NCBI RefSeq assembly: GCF_011250515.1
Contig: NZ_JAANOP010000007.1
Span: forward strand, 1-64,000
Length of the DNA: 64,000 nucleotides
Direction of reading: 5' to 3'
Origin: Aquirufa ecclesiirivi
GTDB lineage: Bacteria; Bacteroidota; Bacteroidia; Cytophagales; Spirosomataceae
Shown here: piece after piece, positions 29,101 to 41,100 of the stretch
How the letters are laid out: every line of letters begins with the position of its first letter
How positions within the stretch are numbered: the stretch's first letter is position 1
The notes under the pieces: generated by a model
Told to the model about the DNA's origin: nothing
What the model saw: only the letters and a program-made list of their open reading frames with translations
Databases searched by the model: none
Translations under genes and position numbers: made by a program

Positions 29101-32100
29101 TTGTTAAGCTTACCGCCAACTTGGTCATCGTCGATGAACTCACCGTCACATTCAAGGTTCCACCCGTATTCGAATTAATCGTTCCGTCTGTCGCATTCAC
29201 GGTGGCAGCTTCTGCTTTGTACAATACCATCGAACCTGTTGCCACACCCGCTGTAAAAGTTAAACTTGTAGCTGTACCAAAGTTCGTTCCAGCTACCGTG
29301 GGCGTAGTGGCCGGACTTGGTGAGCTTGCTGCTCCTGAGAATGTAATATTTTTAGCTCCTGTATAAGTCGTAGCTGTATTTCCGTTGGCATCTTGGGCTG
29401 TTACGGTAACCGTTTGAGCTCCGCCAGCTGTTTGGGTTCCTGTTCCTGTAACGACCAACTTAGTGGCGGCTCCTGCGTTGATGGTCACACTAGAACTCGT
29501 TACTGCTGTACCAGATGCTGGAGTGAAAGTAAAAGTTCCTGAGCCTATCGTCCCTGAGAATATCAATACCCCAGTTAAATTTGATACACCACTTACAAAA
29601 CTACCAATGGAATTCATCACGTTTCCACCTGAAAAACCCGTAACTGCTCCAGTCAATGAAGAAGTAACCGTGACATTATTCGTAGCAGCATTAAAATTGG
29701 TAACGGCATTACCATAAGCATCTTGTGCCGTTAATGTATTTGTTCCTGTAAAGGCTGTGCCATTAACTTGCGGACTTGTTAAACTTACCGCCAATTTAGT
29801 AAAGGACGATTCACCTACGGTTAGTGATAAACGATCTGCTCCTGCCGCTGAAATTGAACCATCCGTTACAGATACCAAGGCACTTTCTGCTTGATAAACA
29901 ACCAAGCTGGCTGTTGCTACTCCATTCGTAAATGTTAGACTCGTTGAAGAACCAAAATTTGTACCTGCTACCGTTGGTACGGTAACTGGACTAATGGAAC
30001 TATTGGCTCCAGAAAATGTAAGTGATTTACTTCCTGAATAAGTCAGGTCTGTATTCCCACTCGCATCTTTGGCAGTAATCGTAATGACTTGTGAACCACC
30101 TGCTGTTTGCGTACTATTACCCGTCACAACCAACCTAGTGGCTGCACCAGCACTAATTAATACCACATCACTGCCCGTGATACCTCCTGTTGTAGAAGTA
30201 AATGTATAAGTTCCTGTTCCTGTAACTCCTGTATAACGGATACCTAAACTGGTTAAATCAGCGATACCACTAACAAAATCTCCTGCTTGGTTCAGCACAT
30301 TATTTCCTCCTGATCCCAATCCGCTAACAACTCCTCCTAAGGAATTGGTCACGGTTACAGCATTTGAACTAGCATCATAACTTGTTACCGTATTACCATA
30401 TGTATCTTGAGCAGCTAATGTGTTGACACCAGTCCAATTCAAACCATTGGTTTGGGCAACTGCCAAATTAAGTCCAAACTTATTAACCGAAGCTGGACTC
30501 ACTGTCACATTCAAGGTTCCACCCGTATTCGAATTAATCGTTCCGTCTGTCGCATTCACTGTGGCAGCTTCTGCTTTGTACAATACCATCGAACCTGTTG
30601 CCACACCCGCTGTAAAGGTTAAACTTGTAGCTGTACCAAAGTTAGTACCCGCTACCGTTGGTGTCGTGGCCGGACTTGGTGAGCTTGCTGCTCCTGAGAA
30701 TGTAATATTTTTAGCTCCTGTATATGTCGTAGCGGTATTTCCGTTGGCATCTTGGGCGGTAACGGTAACCGTCTGTGATCCTCCTGCTGTTTGTATTCCT
30801 GTTCCTGTGACTACTAATTTAGTCGCTGCTCCAGCATTCATTGTAATGCTAGAACTTGTTGCTGCGGTTCCCGATGCAGGAGTAAATGTAAAGGTTCCTG
30901 ATCCTATGGTTCCAGTGAATTTCAAACCTAAGCTTGTCAAGTTCGCCACTCCACTCGAGAAGTTAGCTAATTGGTTAATCACATTATTTACTCCACTACC
31001 CAATCCACTCACCGTTCCCGTTAAGCTTGTTGTTACGGTAATGTTATTGCCCGAAGCATCAAATCCTGTTACGGTATTTCCATACGCATCTTGCGCGGTC
31101 AAGGTATTTGTTCCTGTAAAGGCTGTTCCGTTTGTCTGTGGACTTGTTAAGCTTACTGCCAACTTGGTCATCGTCGATGCACTCACAGCTACCGTCAAGC
31201 GATCTGCTCCTGCGGCGGAAATACTGCCGTCGGTCACAGCCACGACAGCTGATTCTACGTTGTATAACTTCATGTTGGTCGTCACAGTACCCGAAGCAAA
31301 GGTCAAGGCGGTGGTAGTTCCAAAGGCGATATCCGCTGCTGCGGTATTGGTTACCTTAGGTGTCGTTACTGGCGCAGTAGAACTAGTTGCTCCTGAGAAA
31401 GTTAAGTTCTTAGAACCGGTATAAGTGGTTACCGTATTACCACTCGCATCTTTGGCGGTAATCGTAATCGAATTACTCGTTCCAGCTGTTTGAGTAGCCG
31501 AACCTGTCACTACTAATTTCGTGGCAGCTCCTGGATTTATGGTCACACTTCCACTCGTAACAGCTGTTCCAGATACGGGCGTAAAGGTAAATGTCCCTGC
31601 TCCCGAAGTACCAGAAAATATCATGCCTAAGCTCGTCAAATTCGCTACTCCACTTGTAAAGTCGCCTGCACTACTTAATATGTTTGTTCCTGATAAGCCA
31701 GAAATAGCTCCTGTCAAACTCGTTGTTACTGTTATGTTATTTCCTGCTGCACTAAATCCTGTAGCTGTATTACCATAAGCATCTTGAGCTGTCAAGGTAT
31801 TGCTTCCTGTAAAGGCGGTCCCGTTTGTCTGTGGACTTGTTAAGCTTACTGCTAATTTCGTCATCGTTGATGAACTCACCGTCACATTCAAGGTTCCACC
31901 CGTATTCGAATTAATCGTTCCGTCTGTTGCATTAACTGTGGCAGCTTCTGCTTTGTACAAAATCATGGATCCTGTCGCCACACCCGCTGTGAATGTCATA
32001 CTAGTTGCCGTACCAAAGTTCGTTCCTGCTACCGTGGGTGTCGTGGCGGGACTAGGTGAGCTTGCCGCTCCTGAGAATGTAATGTTTTTAGCTCCTGTAT

Positions 32101-35100
32101 AAGTCGTAGCTGTATTTCCATTGGCATCTTGAGCTGTTACCGTTACTGTCTGTGATCCTCCAGCTGTTTGGGTTCCTGTACCAGTAACGACTAATTTAGT
32201 CGCAGCTCCTGCGTTGATGGTCACACTTGAACTTGTAACCGCTGTTCCGGAGGCTGGCGTAAAGGTGAAGGTTCCTGCTCCTGAGCTTCCTGTATAAATA
32301 AATCCATCGGTGGTTAAATTAGCTACACCACTCGTAAAATCACCTGCCTGATTCAATACATTGGTGCCTCCTGATCCTAAACCGCTCACCGTGCCTCCCA
32401 AGGAATTAGTTACTGTCACATTATTCGTACTCGCATTAAATCCTGTTACGGTATTTCCAAACGCATCTTGTGCTGTCAAGGTATTCGTTCCTGTAAAGGC
32501 AGTCCCGTTTGTCTGTGGACTTGTTAAGCTTACTGCTAATTTATTGAAGGTGGCTGCACTAACAGCAACCGTTAAGCGATCTGCTCCTGCCGCGGAAATA
32601 TTTCCATCGGTCACAGCTATAACAGCTGATTCCACCTTGTATAACTTCATGTTGGTCGTTACAGCTCCCGAAAAAAAGTTCAAGGATGTCGTGGATCCAA
32701 ATGCAATATCCGCTGCTGCGGTATTAGTTACCTTAGGTGTTGTAACTGGTGCTGTTGAACTCGTTGCTCCAGAAAACGTTAAGATCCTTGCGCCCCCATA
32801 ACCAGTTACCGTATTGCCACTCGCATCTTTGGCGGTAATCGTAATTGAATTACTCGCTCCTGCTATCTGAGTCGCTGATCCTGTCACCACTAATCTGCTA
32901 ACTGCTCCGGGGCTAATGGTCCTAGATGGACTCGTTATTGCAGTTCCAGAAGCTGGTGTGAAGGTGAAGGTTGCTGCTCCTGAAGTACCCGTGTACTTCA
33001 TGCCTAAACTTGTTAAGTTGGCCACGCCACTAACAAAATCTCCTGCCTGATTCAACACGTTGTTAACTCCTGATCCTAAACCGCTCACCGTGCCTCCCAA
33101 GGAATTAGTCACTGTTACATTATTCGTACTCGCATTAAATCCTGTGGCTGTATTACCATATGCATCTTGCGCGGTTAAGGTATTCGTTCCTGTAAAGGCT
33201 ATGCCGTTAATCTGTGAACTTGCTAAGCTAACCGCCAACTTGGTCATCGTTGATGAACTCACCGTCACATTCAACGTTCCACCCGTATTCGAATTAATCG
33301 TTCCGTCTGTCGCATTCACAGTAGCCGCTTCTGCTTTGTACAATACCATCGATCCTGTCGCCACACCCGCTGTAAAGGTCATACTAGTGGCTGTTCCAAA
33401 GTTCGTTCCCGCTACCGTTGGGGTAGTGGCCGGACTAGGTGAGTTTGCTGCTCCTGAGAATGTAATGTTTTTAGCTCCGGTATAAGTGGTAGCTGTATTT
33501 CCGTTGGCATCTTGGGCTGTTACCGTTACTGTCTGTGATCCTCCAGCAGTTTGGGTTCCTGTACCTGTAACTACTAGTTTAGTGGCAGCTCCTGCGTTGA
33601 TGGTCACACTTGAACTAGTGACTGCTGTTCCAGATACTGGCGTAAAGGTAAATGTTCCTGCTCCCGAGGTTCCTGTATAAATAAATCCATCCGTGGTTAA
33701 ATTAGCTACACCACTCGTAAAATCACCTGCTTGATTCAATACATTGGTTCCTCCTGATCCTAAACCGCTCACCGTGCCTCCCAAGGAATTAGTCACTGTT
33801 ACATTATTCGTACTCGCATTAAATCCTGTAACTGTATTTCCATACGCATCTTGTGCAGTCAAGGTATTCGTTCCTGTAAAGGCTGTTCCGTTTGTCTGTG
33901 GACTTGTTAAACTTACTGCTAATTTGGTCATCGTCGACGCACTCACCGTCACATTCAAGGTTCCACCCGTATTCGAATTAATCGTTCCGTCTGTTGCATT
34001 TACTGTAGCAGCTTCTACTTTGTACAATACCATCGAACCAGTTGCCACACCCGCTGTAAAAGTTAAACTTGTTGCCGTACCAAAGTTCGTTCCCGCTACC
34101 GTTGGGCTAGTGACTGGACTTAGTGAGCTTGCTGCTCCTGAGAATGTAATGTTTTTAGCTCCCGTGTAAGTCGAAGCTGTATTTCCGTTGGCATCTTGGG
34201 CGGTAACGGTAACCGTTTGAGCGCCTCCAGCTGTTTGAGTACCTGTACCAGTAACAACTAATTTAGTCGCAGCTCCTGCGTTGATGGTCACACTTCCACT
34301 CGTAACAGCTGTTCCAGATACGGGCGTAAAGGTAAATGTCCCTGCTCCCGAAGTACCAGAAAATATCATGCCTAAGCTCGTCAAATTCGCTACTCCACTT
34401 GTAAAGTCGCCTGCACTACTTAATATATTTGTTCCCGATAAGCCAGTGATAGCTCCAGTTAATGTGGTTGATACTGTAATGTTATTCGCTGATGCGTTAA
34501 ATCCGGTGGCTGTATTACCATATGCATCTTGCGCGGTTAAGGTATTTGTTCCTGTAAAGGCTGTTCCGTTTATCTGTGGACTTGCTAAGCTAACCGCCAA
34601 CTTGGTCATCGTTGATGAACTCACCGTCACATTCAAGGTTCCACCCGTATTCGAATTAATCGTTCCGTCTGTTGCATTAACTGTGGCAGCTTCTGCTTTG
34701 TACAAAATCATGGATCCTGTCGCCACACCCGCTGTGAATGTCATACTAGTTGCCGTACCAAAGTTCGTTCCTGCTACCGTGGGTGTCGTGGCGGGACTAG
34801 GTGAGCTTGCCGCTCCTGAGAATGTAATGTTTTTAGCTCCTGTATAAGTCGTAGCTGTATTTCCATTGGCATCTTGAGCTGTTACCGTTACTGTCTGTGA
34901 TCCTCCAGCTGTTTGGGTTCCTGTACCAGTAACGACCAACTTAGTGGCAGATCCTGCGTTGATGGTCACACTTGAACTTGTAACCGCTGTTCCTGATGCT
35001 GGCGTAAAGGTGAATGTTCCTGCTCCCGAGGTTCCTGTATAAATAAATCCATCGGTGGTTAAATTAGCTACACCACTCGTAAAATCTCCTGCTTGATTCA

Positions 35101-38100
35101 ATACATTGGTGCCTCCTGATCCTAATCCGCTCACCGTGCCTCCCAATGAATTGGTCACTGTCACATTATTCGTACTCGCATTAAATCCTGTTACCGTATT
35201 TCCATATGCATCCTGTGCAGTCAAGGTATTTGTTCCTGTAAAGGCAGTCCCGTTTGCCTGTGGACTTGTTAAGCTTACTGCTAATTTATTGAAGGCGGCC
35301 GCACTAACAGCTACCGTCAAGCGATCTGCTCCTGCGGCTGAAATACTACCGTCGGTCACTGCCACAACAGCTGATTCCACCTTGTATAACTTCATGTTGG
35401 TCGTTACAGCTCCCGAAGCAAAAGTCAAGGCTGTTGTGGATCCAAATGCAATATCCGCGGCTGCGGTATTGGTTACCTTAGGTGTCGTTACTGGGGCTGT
35501 TGAGCTAGTGGCTCCTGAGAAAGTTAAGTTCTTAGAACCCGTATAAGTGCTTACCGTATTACCACTCGCATCTTTGGCCGTAATCGTAATTGAATTACTC
35601 GCTCCTGCTGTCTGAGTCGCTGAACCTGTTACCACCAATCGGGTAGCAGCTCCTGCGTTGATCGTCACACTTGAACTTGTAACCGCTGTTCCAGATACTG
35701 GTGTAAAGGTAAATGTTCCTGCTCCTGAAGTTCCTGTATAAATAAATCCATCCGTGGTTAAATTAGCTACACCACTCGTAAAATCTCCTGCTTGATTCAA
35801 TACATTGGTTCCTCCTGATCCTAAACCGCTCACCGTGCCTCCCAAGGAATTGGTCACTGTCACATTATTCGTACTCGCATTAAATCCTGTAACCGTATTT
35901 CCATATGCATCCTGTGCAGTCAAGGTATTTGTTCCGGTAAAGGCTGTTCCGTTTGTCTGTGGACTTGTTAAACTTACTGCCAACTTAGTCATCGTCGATG
36001 CACTTACAGCTACCGTCAAGCGATCTGCTCCTGCTGCGGAAATACTGCCGTCGGTCACAGCCACAACAGCTGATTCCACGTTGTATAACTTCATGTTCGT
36101 AGTCACAGTACCCGAAGCAAAAGTCAAGGCTGTCGTGGATCCAAATGCAATATCCGCGGCTGCGGTATTGGTTACCTTAGGTGTTGTTACTGGTGCTGTC
36201 GAACTCGTTGCTCCTGAGAAAGTTAAGTTCTTAGAACCTGTATAAGTTGTTACCGTATTACCACTCGCATCTTTGGCCGTAATCGTAATTGAATTACTCG
36301 CTCCTGCTGTCTGAGTCGCTGAACCTGTTACTACCAATCGGGTAGCAGCTCCTGCGTTGATGGTCACACTTCCACTCGTAACAGCTGTTCCAGATACGGG
36401 CGTAAAGGTAAATGTCCCTGCTCCCGAAGTACCAGAAAATATCATGCCTAAGCTCGTCAAATTCGCTACTCCACTGCTAAAGTCACCTGCACTACTTAAT
36501 ATATTCGTTCCTGATAGGCCAGTGATTGCTCCAGTTAATGTGGTACTTACTGTTATGTTATTTCCTGCTGCATTAAATCCTGTTACGGTATTTCCATACG
36601 TATCTTGTGCGGTCAAAGTATTCGTTCCTGTAAAGGCTGTTCCGTTTATCTGTGGACTTGCTAAGCTTACTGCTAATTTATTGAAGGCGGCCGCACTAAC
36701 AGCTACCGTCAAGCGATCTGCTCCTGCGGCTGAAATACTACCGTCGGTCACTGCCACAACAGCTGATTCCACCTTGTATAACTTCATGTTGGTCGTTACA
36801 GCTCCCGAAGCAAAAGTCAAGGCTGTTGTGGATCCAAATGCAATATCCGCGGCTGCGGTATTGGTTACCTTAGGTGTCGTTACTGGGGCTGTCGAACTCG
36901 TTGCTCCTGAGAAAGTTAAGTTCTTAGAACCCGTATAAGTGCTTACCGTATTACCACTCGCATCTTTGGCCGTAATCGTAATTGAATTACTCGCTCCTGC
37001 TGTCTGAGTCGCTGAACCTGTTACCACCAATCGGGTAGCAGCTCCTGCATTGATGGTCACACTTGAACTTGTAACCGCTGTTCCAGATGCTGGTGTGAAA
37101 GTAAAGGTTCCTGCTCCTGAGGTTCCTGTATAAATAAATCCATCCGTGGTTAAATTAGCTACACCACTCGTAAAATCTCCTGCCTGATTCAATACATTGG
37201 TGCCTCCTGATCCTAAACCACTCACCGTGCCTCCCAAGGAATTGGTCACTGTCACATTATTCGTACTCGCATTAAATCCTGTTACGGTATTTCCATACGC
37301 ATCCTGTGCTGTCAAGGTATTTGTTCCGGTAAAGGCTGTTCCGTTTGTCTGTGGACTTGTTAAACTTACTGCCAACTTAGTCATCGTCGATGCACTCACA
37401 GCTACCGTCAAGCGATCTGCTCCTGCGGCTGAAATACTACCGTCGGTCACTGCCACAACAGCTGATTCCACGTTGTATAACTTCATGTTCGTCGTCACAG
37501 CTCCCGAAGCAAAAGTCAAGGCTGTCGTGGATCCAAATGCAATATCCGCGGCTGCGGTATTGGTTACCTTAGGTGTTGTTACTGGGGCTGTCGAACTCGT
37601 TGCTCCTGAGAAAGTTAAGTTCTTTGAACCCGTATAAGTGGTTACCGTATTACCACTCGCATCTTTGGCCGTAATCGTAATCGAATTACTCGCTCCAGCT
37701 GTCTGAGTCGCTGAACCTGTTACCACCAATCGGGTAGCAGCTCCTGCGTTGATGGTTATACTTGAACTTGTAACCGCTGTTCCGGATACTGGTGTAAAGG
37801 TAAATGTTCCTGCTCCTGAGCTTCCTGTATAAATAAATCCATCGGTGGTTAAATTAGCTACACCACTCGTAAAATCTCCTGCTTGATTCAGTACATTCGT
37901 TCCTCCTGATCCTAAACCGCTCACCGTGCCTCCCAAGGAATTAGTCACTGTCACATTATTCGTACTCGCATTAAATCCTGTTACGGTATTTCCATACGCA
38001 TCTTGTGCAGTCAAGGTATTCGTTCCGGTAAAGGCAGTGCCGTTTGTCTGTGGACTTGTTAAGCTTACTGCCAACTTGGTCATCGTTGATGCACTCACAG

Positions 38101-41100
38101 CTACCGTCAAGCGATCTGCTCCTGCGGCTGAAATACTGCCGTCGGTCACTGCCACAACAGCTGATTCCACCTTGTATAACTTCATGTTGGTCGTTACAGC
38201 TCCCGAAGCAAAGGTCAAGGCTGTCGTGGATCCGAATGCAATATCCGCTGCTGCGGTATTAGTTACCTTAGGTGTCGTTACTGGGGCTGTCGAACTCGTT
38301 GCTCCTGAGAAAGTTAAGTTCTTTGAACCCGTATAAGTGGTTACCGTATTACCACTCGCATCTTTGGCCGTAATCGTAATTGAATTACTCGCTCCTGCTG
38401 TCTGAGTCGCTGAACCTGTTACCACCAATCGGGTAGCAGCTCCTGCGTTGATGGTTACACTTCCACTTGTCGCGGCTGTTCCAGATGCTGGTGTGAAAGT
38501 AAAGGTTCCTGCTCCTGAGGTTCCTGTATAAATGATGCCATCGGTGGTTAAATTAGCTACACCACTCGTAAAATCTCCTGCTTGATTCAATACATTGGTG
38601 CCTCCTGATCCTAAACCGCTCACCGTGCCTCCCAAGGAATTAGTCACTGTCACATTATTTGTATTCGCAGCAAATGTTGTTACTGTATTTCCATACGCAT
38701 CTTGTGCAGTCAAGGTATTCGTTCCTGTAAAGGCAGTTCCGTTTGTCTGTGGACTGGTTAAGCTTACTGCTAATTTGCTGAACGCTGCTTCTGTTATTGT
38801 TGCATTCAAAGTCCCTCCTGTATTCGAATTAATGGTACCATCGCTGGCATTAATTGCCGCCACTTCTGCTTTGTACAAGATCATTGTCGCAGCAGCGGTA
38901 CCCGCGGTAAAGGAAATATTATGCGGTGATCCAAAATTGGTTCCTCCAAAAGTAGGAACGGTCGATGGACTAGGGGAATTAGCTGCCCCTGAAAATGTAA
39001 TATTTTTAGCCCCTGTATATGAGGTAGCAGTATTTCCACTCGCATCTTGAGCGATAATCGCAACTGTTTGCCCTACTCCAGCAACAAAATCAGTTGAACC
39101 ATCTATACTAAATTTAGTCGCAGCTCCTGCATTGATCGTCACACTTGAACTAGTAACTGCTGTTCCGGATGCTGGTGTGAAAGTAAAGGTTCCTGCTCCC
39201 GAGATTCCTGTATAAATAAATCCATCCGTGGTTAAATTAGCTACACCACTCGTAAAATCTCCTGCTTGATTCAATACATTCGTTCCTCCTGATCCTAAAC
39301 CGCTCACCGTGCCTCCCAATGAATTGGTCACTGTTACATTATTTGTATTCGCAGCAAATGTTGTTACTGTATTTCCATACGCATCTTGTGCAGTCAAGGT
39401 ATTCGTTCCTGTAAAGGCAGTTCCGTTTGTCTGTGGACTGGTTAAGCTTACTGCTAATTTGCTGAACGCTGCTTCTGTTATTGTTGCATTCAAAGTCCCT
39501 CCTGTATTCGAATTAATGGTACCATCGCTGGCATTAATTGCCGCCACTTCTGCTTTGTACAAGATCATTGTCGCAGCAGCGGTACCCGCGGTAAAGGAAA
39601 TATTATGCGGTGATCCAAAATTGGTTCCTCCAAAAGTAGGAACGGTTGATGGACTAGGGGAATTAGCTGCCCCTGAAAATGTAATATTTTTAGCTCCTGT
39701 ATATGAGGTAGCGGTATTTCCACTGGCATCTTGAGCAATAATCGCTACAACCTCTCCTACACCTGCAGTAAAACTAGTAGAAGCATCAATACTCAATTTA
39801 GTGGCAGCACCTGCGTTCACGGTGATACTTGAGCTCGTTGCTGCGGTTCCTGATACTGGAGTAAAGGTGAAGGTCCCAGAACCGGAGGTTCCCGTAAACT
39901 TCATACCTAAACTGGTCAGATTAGCCACACCACTAACAAAATCACCTGCTTGGTTCAATATATGATTAATACCAGATCCTAAGCCAGATACTGTACCCGT
40001 TAAACTACTAGTGACTGTTACATTATTTGTATTAGCAGCAAATGTCGTTACTGTATTTCCGTAAGCATCTTGGGCTGTTAAGGTATTGGTTCCAGTAAAG
40101 GGACTTCCGTTCACTTGTGGACCTGATAAACTTACTGCCAATTTATTGAAGGTTGCAGCACTAACAGCAACACTTAAATTATCGCCACCCGTTGAACTGA
40201 TCGATCCATCTGTTACCGAAACAGTGGCCGATTCAACTTTGTACAATGACATTGGGACCGAAGATGCCTCACCATTCGTAAATGTTATCACCGTGGCAGT
40301 TCCAAAATTGATGGCTGCAGCATTTTTATCCGTAACGGTTGGATTCGTCGCAGGACTTGTAGAGACGTTGGCTCCAGAAAAAGTCAAAGATTTATCCCCT
40401 GTATAGGAAGTTGCGATATTACCACTTACATCATAAGCTCGCAAAGTAATATTTTGACTACTACCTGCTGTTTGGGTACCCGTGCCTGTGATGACTAATT
40501 TAGTGGCTGCTCCAGGATTCACGACAGTAGAGCCACTCGTGATGGCAGTACCAGAAGCAGGAGTAAAGGTAAATGTCCCCGTTCCACTGGTCCCCGTATA
40601 AATCATCCCTTGAGCTGTCAAATCAGCCACACCACTCGTAAAATCGCCTGCTTGATTCAATACATTATTAGCTCCTGAACCTAAGCTGCTGACAGTTCCT
40701 CCTAAGGAATTCGTCACCGTGATATTATTCGTAGCAGGATTGAAACTGGTCGCTGTATTACCATAAGCATCCAAAGCGGTCAACGTATTGGTTCCCGTAA
40801 AAGCAACTCCATTGGTTTGGGGTGTTGCAATACTGGTGGACAACTTGGTCATGGTAGATGGACTAACGACAACCGATAATCGATCAGCACCTGCGGCTGA
40901 TAAAGTACCATCAGTAACGGCAATTAACGCCGTTTCCGCATTATACAATTTCAAGGTAGTCGTTGCTACCCCAGAGGTGAAACTATCTGTTGTTGTTGAG
41001 CCAAAGGCAATATCCGTAGGAGTACTATTTTGCGCTGTAGGAGCTGTTACCGGTGAAGGAGAACTGGTGGCACCCGAATATGTTAAATTTTTAGCACCCG

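Noticed and set aside
38881-39063. Minus-strand 60-codon frame
   Set aside because: It is an out-of-frame reading of the giant gene's repeat.
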